Shown here in pieces: positions 50,990 to 60,734 of a DNA stretch of 64,000 nt. A model generated the notes under the pieces. It was given only the letters and a program-made list of their open reading frames with translations. It made no database searches and was not told the origin of the DNA. Numbering within the stretch: the stretch's first letter is position 1; the number at the start of each line of letters is the position of its first letter. Position numbers and translations under genes: made by a program. This DNA is from 34-65-8 sp046294735 (GTDB lineage Bacteria > Pseudomonadota > Alphaproteobacteria > Sphingomonadales > Sphingomonadaceae). Where the stretch lies: the NCBI GenBank assembly GCA_046294735.1, contig JBKBKB010000007.1, positions 1 through 64,000 on the forward strand, given 5' to 3'.

Positions 50990-52287
50990 GAGTTGGGCCT
51001 CCCTTCGGGAAACTTGATCAGCCGTTCGCGGGTCGCCTGCGCGGCCTGTTCCTTCAGGTGCCACGGTAATTCCTCGAACACGTCCTCGAACATGGTGCGG
51101 AAGGGGTGATGCAGGCCGTGGCCGAGAATACCGTTCTTCTCCGCCTCGCGGGTGGCTTCCTTGACCTGTTCAGCAGCAGCAAGGTCCATCGCGGCGTGTC
51201 GCTCATCGTCCCACTCGCCCAGCGCGATCAGGTGGTTGCGCAGCCGGGCAATCGGATCGCCCAGCGGCCATTCGATCCCTTCCTGCACGCTGCGGTAGGC
51301 GCTCGGATCGTCGGAGGTGGAATGGCCTTCGGCACGGTAGGTGAAGTATTCGATCAGGGTCGGCCCGCCATTGGCGCGGGCGCGGTTGGCAGCCCACTGC
51401 TGCGCCGCGAACACCGCCAGCGCGTCGTTCCCGTCCACGCGCAGGCCAGCCAAGCCATAGCCCAGTGCACGGGCGGCAAAAGTGGTCCGCTCCGCCCCGG
51501 CAAAACCGCTGAAGCTGCTGATCGCCCATTGGTTGTTGATAACGTTGAGGATAACCGGTGCATTATAGACCGTGGCAAAGGTGCAGGCGCTGTGGAAATC
51601 GCCTTCCGCGGTGCTGCCCTCGCCAACCCAGCTTGCGGCAATCCGGCTGTCGCCCTTGATCGCGCTGGCCATGGCCCAGCCGACCGCCTGCGGGCACTGC
51701 GTCGCCAGATTGCCGCTGATCGAGAAGAAGCTGTGCTCCCTGCTCGAATACATGATCGGCAGTTGGCGGCCCTTCAGCTTGTCGCCCTTGTTGGAATAGA
51801 TCTGGTTGATCATCTCGACCAGGGGATAACCGCGGGCGATCAGAATGCCCTGCTGGCGGTAGCTGGGGAAGACCATGTCGTCGCTCGCCAGCGCCATGCC
51901 AGCGGCAACTGAGGTGGCCTCTTCGCCGGTGCACTTCATGTAGAAGCTGGTCTTGCCCTGGCGTTGCCCCCGGAACATCCGCTCGTCAAATGCGCGGACC
52001 AGCACCATGTGGCCGAGCATGGTCCGCAGCGTATTCGGTTCAAGCTTCGGATCCCAGGGCCCGTGGGCACGGTCGTCCTCGCCCAGCACGCGGATCAGGT
52101 CATGGCACAGCGGCGCTGTCTCGCTGGCATGGCAGGCCTCATCCGGGCGCGGCTGCTGGCCGGCTGCGGGAATGGCGAGATGCGAAAAATCCGCCGCGTC
52201 GCCGGGGCGGAAACGCGGTTCGGGAACGTGGAGGTGCAAGGCGGGCTTGTTGCTACCCGTCGCACCGCCTTCGGGCCGCTCGGCCAT
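50986..52287 (-). CDS. bkdA1: branched-chain 2-oxoacid dehydrogenase E1 alpha subunit
   Basis: Binds thiamine diphosphate and decarboxylates the substrate. The 433 residues have the GEEATSVAAGMAL segment, FPSYRQQGILIARGYPL, and the ThDP motif starting GEGSTAEGDFHSA and ending NNQWAIS. The phosphorylation-loop-like YRAEGHSTSDDPSAYR is as in the family. The N-terminal 70 residues are a longer, Pro-rich arm, as in mitochondrial-like BCKDH E1 alpha. First gene of the E1a-E1b-E2 operon; thyA lies 76 nt upstream on the same strand. Confidence 0.93.
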   Translation of the reverse strand: MAERPEGGATGSNKPALHLHVPEPRFRPGDAADFSHLAIPAAGQQPRPDEACHASETAPLCHDLIRVLGEDDRAHGPWDPKLEPNTLRTMLGHMVLVRAFDERMFRGQRQGKTSFYMKCTGEEATSVAAGMALASDDMVFPSYRQQGILIARGYPLVEMINQIYSNKGDKLKGRQLPIMYSSREHSFFSISGNLATQCPQAVGWAMASAIKGDSRIAASWVGEGSTAEGDFHSACTFATVYNAPVILNVINNQWAISSFSGFAGAERTTFAARALGYGLAGLRVDGNDALAVFAAQQWAANRARANGGPTLIEYFTYRAEGHSTSDDPSAYRSVQEGIEWPLGDPIARLRNHLIALGEWDDERHAAMDLAAAEQVKEATREAEKNGILGHGLHHPFRTMFEDVFEELPWHLKEQAAQATRERLIKFPEGRPNS

Positions 52288-52363
52288 ATCGATTCTCCCA
52301 GACGCAATATTTTACGCGGGCGTTATTTTATTTCACGCACGCCTTTCGGTCAAGGTGAACGAC

Positions 52364-53320
52364 TCACACCGCCACCGGCGCGCTGAGCGCCGCGTGAGGG
52401 GCATAGTCCCGAACCTCGAAATCGCTGATTTCATACCCGAAAATCGAAGGCGGCCGGCGAACAATGTCGAGCACCGGCGTGCTGGAAGGGGCGCGCGACA
52501 GTTGTTCGCTCACCAGATCGGCATGGTTGAGATAGAGGTGGACATCGCCCCCCATCCACACCAACTCCCCCGGCTCAAGATCGACCTGCTGCGCGATCAT
52601 CCGGGTCAGCAGCGCCCCGCCCCAGAGGTTGAACGGCAGCCCCAGCGCGACATCGCAGCTGCGCTGGTAAAGCGCACAGTTGAGCATGCCGTCAGCCACG
52701 TGGAACTGGTAGCTCTTGTGGCACGGCGGCAGCGCCATCCGGTCAAGCTCGGCCACATTCCAACCCTCTAGAATATGGCGGCGACTGCCAGGATTGGTGC
52801 GGAGCGAGTCAATCACCTGCGCCACCTGGTTGATGCCCTGGCCCCGCTCGTAGAGCCCATCGGGCCGATAACGATAGGTCGGCCAGTCAACCCACTGCTT
52901 GCCGTAGACCGGGCCAAGATCGCCCCAGCGTGCGGCGAAGGCCTCGTCGTTGGCGATGCGCTGGACGAACTCCTCCAGCGTGATCGCATCGCCGGTCTCG
53001 CGCACATAGTGCGCATGGGGCCACTCGTTCCAGATCTTCACCCCCTGCAGCACCAGCGGGCGAATGTTGGTTTCGCCGGTCAGGAACCACAACATTTCGC
53101 GGGTGGCGGTCTTCCAGTAGACCCGCTTGGTGGTGACCAGCGGCATTCTGCCGCCGGCCAGATCGAACCGCAGCATGGCGCCGAACAGCGACCGCGTGCC
53201 AATGCCGGTCCGGTCGACCCGCTCGCTGCCAGTCTCCCAGATGGCGCGCATCAGGTCGAGGTATTGCCATTCCGGGTGATCGGGATCGGTCCGGGGCAGG
53301 GGAATCGCGGCAGGTGCCAT
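52364..53320 (-). CDS. thyA: thymidylate synthase
   Basis: Makes dTMP from dUMP with methylene-THF. The 318 residues include RTGIGTRSLFGA, the nucleophile Cys200 in MALPPCHKSYQF, the phosphate-binding GSRRHILEGWN, RSCDVALGLPFN and HLYLNH. It is longer than E. coli ThyA (264) through the insert ITLEEFVQRIANDEAFAARW, as in the Lactobacillus-type enzymes. An Arg-rich antisense frame is not credible. dihydrofolate reductase is not next to it in this window. Confidence 0.95.
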   Translation of the reverse strand: MAPAAIPLPRTDPDHPEWQYLDLMRAIWETGSERVDRTGIGTRSLFGAMLRFDLAGGRMPLVTTKRVYWKTATREMLWFLTGETNIRPLVLQGVKIWNEWPHAHYVRETGDAITLEEFVQRIANDEAFAARWGDLGPVYGKQWVDWPTYRYRPDGLYERGQGINQVAQVIDSLRTNPGSRRHILEGWNVAELDRMALPPCHKSYQFHVADGMLNCALYQRSCDVALGLPFNLWGGALLTRMIAQQVDLEPGELVWMGGDVHLYLNHADLVSEQLSRAPSSTPVLDIVRRPPSIFGYEISDFEVRDYAPHAALSAPVAV

Positions 53321-53430
53321 GAATGTGTCCTAGACCCGCATTTGCCCGCTTGCCACCCCGCACAACGCTGCCTATAGCGCGCGCCTTGCCTCGACTCGCA
53401 AGCCTTTTGGGCCAGCGGGGACGATACGGT

Positions 53431-53507
53431 CGGGGAGTAGCTCAGCCTGGTAGAGCACTGTCTTCGGGAGGCAGGGGCCGGAGGTTCGAATCCTCTCTCC
53501 CCGACCA
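53431..53507 (+). tRNA. tRNA-Pro (anticodon CGG)
   Basis: A 77-nt cloverleaf with encoded CCA: acceptor arms CGGGGAG and CTCCCCG, discriminator A. The anticodon loop TTCGGGA between CTGTC and GGCAG gives anticodon CGG, reading CCG. It is divergent from thyA. Confidence 0.96.
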
Positions 53508-53624
53508 TTTTCTTAGGTTTTTGCAGTATTTTGCCTGATGGCAAGACAAGGTTCCAAAGCACAATTTGAACCTCGGCGCCCTATGTGACCGGTTCGTTAA
53601 CCGGTTTGTGCGATTGCCCGTGTT

Positions 53625-54845
53625 GTGTTCGGAGAGACGGAACCGGCGCTGCCCACAGGGCAAGGCGCGCCGATAAATCGGCGATCCGGCTGGCGCGCCC
53701 ATGCGATGCTGGCCTGTATGGCCCTGCTCGCCCTGCTCCTGGCAGGGGCCAGCTTTTCTGCCTACCAGTCAGCCCAGCAGCGTGTTACCACCGAAAGGGT
53801 GCAGGAGCGCACCCGTGCGATCCTCGATGCCTCGGCCAGGCTCAAGGTCGAAATGCTGAACTCGGTGCGCGGCGAACGCGGCTATGTCATCACCGGTGAC
53901 GAACGGTTCCTCGAACCTTATATCCAGGCGCATCCGGTGCTGCGGCAGGAAGTGGCAAGGCTGAAGGAACTGAGCGACCCGGTGCCGGAACAGCACGCCC
54001 GTGCCCGGTCGATCGAACGCCTTCTGACGTCTTTCATGGCCTGGCAATCACGCGTCGTCATCTTCCAGCGCCAGGGCGACGGCGCAGCGGCGTCGGCGAT
54101 GATCGCAGACGGCGATGGCCGCCGCGCAGTCGATTTGATACTCGACGAACTGGCCCATGTCGAAGTGCACGCCAATGATGCTTTGTCGGAAAGTGCCGTC
54201 CGTGCCGCCGCGCTCGCGCAGAGGAACGAGATTTACCAGTACGGCCTGGCCGTGGTCGGATGTCTGCTGCTGCTGGTGAGCCTGCTCACCACGATCGCCT
54301 TGCGCCGGGCTGCGAGAGCCGAGCAGCGGGTGCGTGACGAACTGCACCGGCGCGCGATGACCGACGACCTGACCGGTCTTGCCAACCGGCGCGAGCTGCT
54401 CGCCTCGCTCGACCGCGCCATTGCTGCGGCCCGGCGTAACCGCAGGCCGCTGGCGCTGGCGCTGATCGATATTGACCACTTCAAGCGTATCAATGACCGA
54501 CACGGCCACCCGGCCGGCGATGCCGTGATCCGCAGAATTGCCATGCTCGCCGTCGACGTGATGCGCGGGCAGGACACAGTCGGACGGCTCGGAGGCGAAG
54601 AATTCGCGGTCGTCCTGCCGGACTGCTCGGCCGAGGATGCCCTGTTCGCGTGCGAGCGGCTGCGGATCGCGGTCCGCAGCACCGATCTGGAAATGGAAAC
54701 CGGCGAAGAGGTCTATATCACGCTCAGCACCGGCGTCGCCGTTTTCGAGCGCGACGACACCGGCGAAAGCATGATCGCCCGCGCTGACGCGGCACTCTAT
54801 CATGCCAAGAATGGCGGGCGCGATCAGGTCAAGCTGGCCGCCTGA
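53625..54845 (+). CDS. CHASE3-GGDEF diguanylate cyclase
   Basis: A 406-residue membrane enzyme predicted to make cyclic-di-GMP. Two membrane helices (about 29-47 and 205-226) flank a helical periplasmic CHASE3-type sensor with the NSVRGERGYVITGDERFLEPY segment. A C-terminal GGDEF domain follows with DDLTGLANRREL, LIDIDHFKRINDRHGHPAGD, and the active-site GGEEF near residue 323. The inhibitory I-site RxxD is present as RGQD five residues before it. Start at GTG; an ATG 27 codons later is possible. Its stop is 2 nt from the recG stop. Confidence 0.9.
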   Translation: MFGETEPALPTGQGAPINRRSGWRAHAMLACMALLALLLAGASFSAYQSAQQRVTTERVQERTRAILDASARLKVEMLNSVRGERGYVITGDERFLEPYIQAHPVLRQEVARLKELSDPVPEQHARARSIERLLTSFMAWQSRVVIFQRQGDGAAASAMIADGDGRRAVDLILDELAHVEVHANDALSESAVRAAALAQRNEIYQYGLAVVGCLLLLVSLLTTIALRRAARAEQRVRDELHRRAMTDDLTGLANRRELLASLDRAIAAARRNRRPLALALIDIDHFKRINDRHGHPAGDAVIRRIAMLAVDVMRGQDTVGRLGGEEFAVVLPDCSAEDALFACERLRIAVRSTDLEMETGEEVYITLSTGVAVFERDDTGESMIARADAALYHAKNGGRDQVKLAA

Positions 54846-54847
54846 AC

Positions 54848-56908
54848 CTAGCCGCCCCTGAGAAGTTGCACCCCCCAGTCGCGTTCGAACAGGTACAGCA
54901 GCACCCGCGCCGCCTCGCCGCGCGGCCCGGTCAAGCCGCCGTCACGCTCGATCAACAGGCGCGCATCGTCATGCGCGGCAGGCAACAGGCGGGTGATCTG
55001 TTCCAGCGTCGCGATCCGGAACGGCGCATCGCCCGACTGGCGCGTGCCGAGCAGCTCGCCGCCACCGCGCAGGCGCAGGTCTTCCTCCGCCAGCCGGAAT
55101 CCGTCCTGTGTCTCGCGCATCAGGGCCAGCCGCTCACGCCCGGTCTCCGACAGCGCTTCCCCGCGCAGCAGCAGGCAGGTCGACTTCTCGCTCCCGCGCC
55201 CGACTCGCCCACGCAACTGGTGCAGCTGGGCGAGGCCAAAGCGCTCGGCCTGCTCGATCACAATCAGGGTGGAGGCCGGAACATCGACCCCGACTTCGAT
55301 TACCGTAGTCGCCACCAGCAGCGAGGCCTCGCCGCTGGCGAAGCGCTCCATCGCGGCGTCTTTCGCCTCGGGCCGCAATTGCCCATGAACCAGCACTACC
55401 GCCGTCCCGAGCCTTTCACTCAGCATGGCATAGCGCGCTTCGGCGGCAGCGATATCCTCGCTCTCGTGCTCATGCACCATCGGGCAGACCCAGTAGGCCT
55501 GCTGCCCGCTGGCGATGTGCCGCCCCACCGCCTCGATCACGTCAGCCAGCCGCTCCTGCGACACCACCCGGGTATCGATCGGCTGGCGACCGGGCGGCAT
55601 CTCGTCGAGTCGGCTCACGTCCATTTCACCGTATTGCGCCAGGGTCAGCGTGCGCGGGATCGGGGTGGCCGTCATCGCCAGCGTGTGCGGTGCCGCCCTG
55701 CCCTTGCTGGCGAGCCGCAGCCGCTGGGCCACGCCGAAGCGGTGCTGCTCGTCGATCACCACCAGTCCAAGATCGCGGTAAGCCACCGCGTCCTGGAAAA
55801 TCGCATGGGTGCCGACCACGATTTGCACCGATCCGTCCATCAGCCCCATCAACACACTTTCGCGCGCCCTCCCCTTGTCCCGCCCGGTCAGAATCGCAAT
55901 CTCGACCCCGGTCGGGGCGAGCATCCGGCGCAGGGTTTCGTAATGCTGGCGGGCGAGGATTTCGGTCGGCGCGAGCAAGGCGGCCTGCTTGCCTGCCTCG
56001 ACCGAGATCAGCATGGCCATCAGCGCCACCACCGTCTTGCCCGCGCCGACATCGCCCTGCAGCAGGCGCAGCATTGGTGCCTGCTGGGCAAGGTCGCCTT
56101 CGATCTCGGCAATCGAGCGGGTCTGCGCCCCGGTCAGCGGGAACGGCAGCTCCAGCCGCGCCCGCAAGGAACCGTCACCATGCAGCGCGTTCCCGCTGCG
56201 CCGCCGGTTATGGGCCCGCACCAACAGCAGCGCGAGGCTGTTGGCGAGCAGTTCGTCATAGGCAAGCCGGTCCCGCGCGGCGGCGTGTTCGCCCTTGTGG
56301 GCAAGGTGCAGCGCGTCACGCCAGGTGGGCCACCCGGGCCGGTCAAGCTGGCCCGGCTCGATCCATTCGGGCAATTGCGGCAAACGGGCCAGTGCCTGCG
56401 CGGCCAGGCCAGCAACTCTGGGCTGGGTCAGCCCTTCGGACAGAGCATAAACCGGCTCACACAGACGGCCAAGCCCGGCTGCTTCCGTTTCCTCGACATG
56501 GTCTGGATGAACGATCTGAAGTATGTCACCATAGCGGTCGAGCCGTCCGGACACCCGGCGCAGTTCGCCCACCGGCAGCAGCTTCTTGGCGCTGTAGGCG
56601 GCCCGCCCGAACCAGGTCAGCGAACAGATATTGCCCATGCTGTCCTGGGCCAGCACCCTGTATGGGCCGCGCGGACTGCGCGCCGCGCGATGTTCGGTTG
56701 CGGTCAGGGCGATCACCACCAGCTCGCCCTCGGCAGCATCGTCGAGGCTGGCGACAGGGCGGCGCGACACGAATCGTTCGGGCAGGTGATAGGCCAGATC
56801 GCGTATTCGGGTCAGGCCGAGCTTCTCCAGCGGCTTGCGCAGCTTTGGCCCGACGCCATCGAGCGTCTCGGTCTCGGCAAACAGCGGATTGAGAATGTCC
56901 GGGCGCAT
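54848..56908 (-). CDS. recG: ATP-dependent DNA helicase RecG
   Basis: RecG reverses stalled forks and branch-migrates Holliday junctions. The 686 residues have a wedge/OB domain at the N-terminus, then Walker A LLQGDVGAGKTVVALMA, motif II DEQHRFGVAQRL, motif III MTATPIPRTL and VATTVIEVGVDVP with QLRGRVGRG in the second RecA-like domain. A long Arg-rich plus-strand frame opposite is a shadow. It is divergent from sdhE. Confidence 0.96.
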   Translation of the reverse strand: MRPDILNPLFAETETLDGVGPKLRKPLEKLGLTRIRDLAYHLPERFVSRRPVASLDDAAEGELVVIALTATEHRAARSPRGPYRVLAQDSMGNICSLTWFGRAAYSAKKLLPVGELRRVSGRLDRYGDILQIVHPDHVEETEAAGLGRLCEPVYALSEGLTQPRVAGLAAQALARLPQLPEWIEPGQLDRPGWPTWRDALHLAHKGEHAAARDRLAYDELLANSLALLLVRAHNRRRSGNALHGDGSLRARLELPFPLTGAQTRSIAEIEGDLAQQAPMLRLLQGDVGAGKTVVALMAMLISVEAGKQAALLAPTEILARQHYETLRRMLAPTGVEIAILTGRDKGRARESVLMGLMDGSVQIVVGTHAIFQDAVAYRDLGLVVIDEQHRFGVAQRLRLASKGRAAPHTLAMTATPIPRTLTLAQYGEMDVSRLDEMPPGRQPIDTRVVSQERLADVIEAVGRHIASGQQAYWVCPMVHEHESEDIAAAEARYAMLSERLGTAVVLVHGQLRPEAKDAAMERFASGEASLLVATTVIEVGVDVPASTLIVIEQAERFGLAQLHQLRGRVGRGSEKSTCLLLRGEALSETGRERLALMRETQDGFRLAEEDLRLRGGGELLGTRQSGDAPFRIATLEQITRLLPAAHDDARLLIERDGGLTGPRGEAARVLLYLFERDWGVQLLRGG

Positions 56909-56964
56909 GGCGCGCAGTCTATACCCGCTTGCGCCGCCAATGCGAGTGCCCTACCCGCCGGGCC

Positions 56965-57243
56965 ATGCCCGACGCGCTGTCTTTCCATGGCCGCCTTGCC
57001 CGAGCCAAGTTTCGCGCCTGGCACCGCGGCACCCGCGAGGCCGATTTTACCATCGGCGGGTTCTTTGACCGTTATCATGCAGCCTGGAGTGAGGCGGAAC
57101 TCGACTGGTTCGAGCGCCTGCTCGACGAAGATGATGTCGACGTGCTCGCCTGGGCTTTCGGCACCGCGCCCGTGCCTGACCGATTCGCGAGCGAACAGAT
57201 GGCGCTGATGCAGCGGCTCGATTACGTTTCAATCCCGCGTTGA
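56965..57243 (+). CDS. sdhE: succinate dehydrogenase assembly factor SdhE
   Basis: A 92-residue helical protein that promotes covalent flavin attachment to SdhA. The key Arg-Gly-x-x-Glu motif is seen as RGTREADF, followed by FFDRYHAAWSEAELDWFERLLDEDD and LAWAFG. The ATG for MPDALSFHG is chosen. It precedes mfd with a 2-nt spacing, a recG-sdhE-mfd order typical of alphaproteobacteria. Confidence 0.92.
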   Translation: MPDALSFHGRLARAKFRAWHRGTREADFTIGGFFDRYHAAWSEAELDWFERLLDEDDVDVLAWAFGTAPVPDRFASEQMALMQRLDYVSIPR

Positions 57244-57245
57244 CC

Positions 57246-60200
57246 ATGCCCGATATTGCCCGCATCCTTTCGGCCAGGGAGCCGCTGACGCTCGCTTCGG
57301 TGGCGCGCGGGGCGCAGCCGCTGCTGATGGCGGACCTGGCCCGCGCATCAAGGCAGCGCGCGGTGTTCATCGCGCCCGACGATGCCGCGATGCGTTCGGT
57401 CGCCGAGGCCGCGCAGTACTTCGCACCCGAACTGGAAGTGCTCGAGTTCCCGGCGTGGGACTGCCTGCCCTATGACCGCGCCAGCCCGGCGCTGACAGTC
57501 AGCGCGCGGCGGCTCGCCACCCTCTACCGCCTGCAAACGGGCAAGCCGGGTGCACAACTGCTGGTGACGACCATCAACGCCGTGCTGCAGCGGGTGCTGA
57601 CCCCGTTCCGGGTGCGCGAGAGCGTGCGCGAATTTCGCCCCGGGATTGAAATCGGGCGAGAGAGCCTCAGCGCCCTGCTCCAGCGCCAGGGCTACAGCCG
57701 CACCGATACCGTGATCGACAAGGGCGAATACGCAGTGCGCGGCTCGATCGTCGATATCTTCCCCTCCGGTCTCGACGAAGGCTTGCGGCTCGATTTCTTC
57801 GGGGACGAACTGGAAAGCCTGCGGCGCTTCGATCCCTCGACCCAGATGAGCACCGGCGTGCTCGACGCTCACCTGCTCCTGCCGGCCAGCGAAGCCCTGC
57901 TCGACGAGAACAGCATCAAGCGCTTCCGCACCCGCTACCGCGAACGGTTCGGGGCAGCGGCCACGCAGGACCCGCTCTACGAAGCTGTCAGCGATGGGCG
58001 GCGGCTGGCCGGCATGGAGCACTGGTTGCCGCTGTTCGAAGAACGGATGGTGTCGATTTTCGACTACTTTGTCGATGATGATATCATCATTGTCGATAGC
58101 GCCGCGATCAGGGCTGGCGAGGAGCGGCTGGCAGATATTGCCGACTACGCCGAGCAGCGGCGCTCCGGCGGCGCACAGGCCAAGGGCAGTTACCGACCCC
58201 TGCCGCAGGATGCGCTTTACCTTGCCCCGGACGAGTTCACCCACGCTCTCGCCAGCGCTCCCGCCCACCGTACCGCCATCTTCGCGGAACCGGAGAGCGC
58301 GCAGGTCATCGACTTCGGATTTGCCTCAGCGCGCGATTTTTCGCCCGAGCGCGCGCGGGGGGACAATGTCTACGAAGCAGCCGCCAGCCACCTGAAATCC
58401 CTTGGTAAAACAGGCCGGAAGGCACTGCTGGCGACCTATTCGACCGGCAGCCGGGCGCGGATCGCCTCGATCCTGTCCGAGGCCGGGGCGGAAACTTTGC
58501 TCGCCGATAGCTGGCAGGAAGCGCTCGGTCTGGCAGCCAAGGGCAAGCCGGTAGCGGTCGTCCTGCCGCTCGAAAGCGGCTTTGCCAGCGACCAGCTGGA
58601 GCTGCTGACCGAGCAGGACCTGCTTGGTGACCGTCTGGTCCGCCGCCGCAAGAAGCGCAAGGATTCCAACGCTTTCCTTGCCGAATTGCAGGCGCTCAAC
58701 CGGGGCGACCTGGTGGTTCATGTCGAACATGGTATCGGCAAGTACCTTGGCCTTGAACCGATCACGGTCGGCAAGAGCAAGCACGATTGCGTGATGCTAG
58801 AGTACCGGGGTGGCGATAAGCTCTATATCCCGGTCGAGAACATCGATGTCCTTACTCGCTACGGCAGCAGCGAAGAAGCCGCAATGCTCGACCGGCTCGG
58901 CGGGGAAGGCTGGCAGAAGCGCCGCGCCAAGCTGAAGGACCGCATCAGGGAAATCGCCGGCGAGCTGCTCGCGGTCGCCGCCCAGCGCGCGCTGCGCAAG
59001 GCCCCGGTGCTGGAACCGGAAGATGCCAGCTTCAACCAGTTCGTCGAGCGCTTCCCGTGGCAGGAAACCGACGATCAGGACCGCGCCATTTCCGACGTGC
59101 TGGAGGATCTGGCGGCAGGCAGACCGATGGATCGGCTGGTGTGCGGCGATGTCGGCTTCGGCAAAACCGAAGTCGCGATGCGGGCGGCGTTCGTCGCGGC
59201 CATGAATGGACAGCAGGTGGCGGTGGTTGCCCCCACCACCCTGCTCGCGCGCCAGCATTACCAGAACTTTGCCGAACGCTTTGCGCCCTTCCCGCTTACC
59301 GTCGGGCGGCTCAGTCGGCTGGTTCCGGCAAAGGAGATGGCCGAAACGCGCGAGGGGCTGGAAAAGGGCTCGGTTGACGTCATCGTCGGCACCCACGCGA
59401 TTCTCTCCAAGACCACGAAGTTCCGCAACCTCGGACTGGTGATCGTGGACGAGGAGCAACGCTTCGGAGTCAACCACAAGGAGCGGTTGAAGCAGCTGCG
59501 TGCCGACGTGCACATGCTCACCCTGACCGCGACCCCGATCCCGCGCACGCTGCAGATGGCGATGAGCGGGTTGCGCGAACTCTCGACCATCCAGACCCCC
59601 CCGGTCGATCGGCTGGCCGTACGCACTTACGTGATGGAGTGGGACGACATGGTGATGCGTGAAGCGCTGCTGCGCGAACACCATCGCGGCGGGCAGAGCT
59701 TCATCGTCGTGCCCCGCATCTCCGACATGGAAGGCGTGGAAAGCTGGCTGGCGGAGCACGTGCCCGAAGTGAAGGCAATTGCCGCCCACGGCCAGATGGG
59801 CGCAACCGAGATCGAGGAGCGGATGAGCGCCTTCTACGAAGGCAAATACGACGTTCTGCTTTCCACCACCATCGTTGAAAGCGGACTCGACCTGCCCAGC
59901 GCGAACACGATTATCATCCACCGCGCAGACATCTTTGGTCTGGCCCAGCTATACCAGCTGCGCGGCCGGGTCGGGCGGGCAAAGCTGCGCGCCTATGCCT
60001 ATCTTACCACCGCGCCTGATACCCAGCTATCAGAGGTCGCGGAGAAGCGGCTGAAAGTGCTCGGTGATCTCGACAGCCTCGGCGCCGGATTCCAGCTCGC
60101 CAGCCACGATCTCGACATCCGGGGCGCAGGCAACCTGCTCGGCGACGAACAATCAGGCCACATCCGCGAGGTCGGGTTCGAGCTCTATCAGTCAATGCTG

Positions 60201-60734
60201 GAAGACGCGATCCTGGCCGCCAAGGCCGGTGCCGCCGGGCTGGAAGCCAAGGCTGACACGGTCAGCCCGCAAATCACGGTTGATGCGCCGATCATGATTC
60301 CGGAGGAATATGTTCCGGACCTTTCCGTCCGTATGGCTCTGTACCGCCGCCTGAACGATGCGGCTGACAAGGCCGAAGTCGAGGCCATGGCGGCCGAGAT
60401 GATCGACCGCTTTGGCCCCCTGCCCGCCGCAACCGCCAACCTTGTCAAGCTGATCGAAATCAAACAGCAGGCCATCGTCGCCAATATTGCCAAGGTCGAC
60501 GTGGGCGCGCGGGGCACGCTGGTCAGCTTCCACAATGACCATTTTCCCGACCCGGCGGGCCTGCTGGCGTGGGTTGCCCGGCTCGATGGCACGGCCAAGT
60601 TGCGCCCGGACATGAAACTGGTGATCAACCGCGCCTGGGCCGACCCGCAGAGCCGCCTCAACGGCCTGTTCCAGCTGACCAAGGGCCTGAGCGGGATTGC
60701 GCGGCGCGCCGCGAAAGCCGGCGCCAACGCTTAG
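57246..60734 (+). CDS. mfd: transcription-repair coupling factor Mfd
   Basis: Mfd removes RNA polymerase stalled at DNA lesions and recruits UvrA. The 1162 residues include an N-terminal UvrB-like region, a CarD-like RNA-polymerase-interaction domain (about 480-550, LNRGDLVVHVEHGIGKYLGL), and the RecG-like motor with GDVGFGKTEVAMRAAF, DEEQRFGVNHKERLK and QLRGRVGRAKLRAYAYL. The C-terminal UvrA-masking domain is present. The ATG follows the sdhE stop. Its own stop interlocks with that of the EAL gene (TTAG). Confidence 0.96.
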   Translation: MPDIARILSAREPLTLASVARGAQPLLMADLARASRQRAVFIAPDDAAMRSVAEAAQYFAPELEVLEFPAWDCLPYDRASPALTVSARRLATLYRLQTGKPGAQLLVTTINAVLQRVLTPFRVRESVREFRPGIEIGRESLSALLQRQGYSRTDTVIDKGEYAVRGSIVDIFPSGLDEGLRLDFFGDELESLRRFDPSTQMSTGVLDAHLLLPASEALLDENSIKRFRTRYRERFGAAATQDPLYEAVSDGRRLAGMEHWLPLFEERMVSIFDYFVDDDIIIVDSAAIRAGEERLADIADYAEQRRSGGAQAKGSYRPLPQDALYLAPDEFTHALASAPAHRTAIFAEPESAQVIDFGFASARDFSPERARGDNVYEAAASHLKSLGKTGRKALLATYSTGSRARIASILSEAGAETLLADSWQEALGLAAKGKPVAVVLPLESGFASDQLELLTEQDLLGDRLVRRRKKRKDSNAFLAELQALNRGDLVVHVEHGIGKYLGLEPITVGKSKHDCVMLEYRGGDKLYIPVENIDVLTRYGSSEEAAMLDRLGGEGWQKRRAKLKDRIREIAGELLAVAAQRALRKAPVLEPEDASFNQFVERFPWQETDDQDRAISDVLEDLAAGRPMDRLVCGDVGFGKTEVAMRAAFVAAMNGQQVAVVAPTTLLARQHYQNFAERFAPFPLTVGRLSRLVPAKEMAETREGLEKGSVDVIVGTHAILSKTTKFRNLGLVIVDEEQRFGVNHKERLKQLRADVHMLTLTATPIPRTLQMAMSGLRELSTIQTPPVDRLAVRTYVMEWDDMVMREALLREHHRGGQSFIVVPRISDMEGVESWLAEHVPEVKAIAAHGQMGATEIEERMSAFYEGKYDVLLSTTIVESGLDLPSANTIIIHRADIFGLAQLYQLRGRVGRAKLRAYAYLTTAPDTQLSEVAEKRLKVLGDLDSLGAGFQLASHDLDIRGAGNLLGDEQSGHIREVGFELYQSMLEDAILAAKAGAAGLEAKADTVSPQITVDAPIMIPEEYVPDLSVRMALYRRLNDAADKAEVEAMAAEMIDRFGPLPAATANLVKLIEIKQQAIVANIAKVDVGARGTLVSFHNDHFPDPAGLLAWVARLDGTAKLRPDMKLVINRAWADPQSRLNGLFQLTKGLSGIARRAAKAGANA

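Noticed and set aside
54866..57208. 780-codon plus-strand frame opposite recG
   Set aside because: RecG is unmistakable on the minus strand; the plus frame is His/Gln/Arg-rich without motifs.
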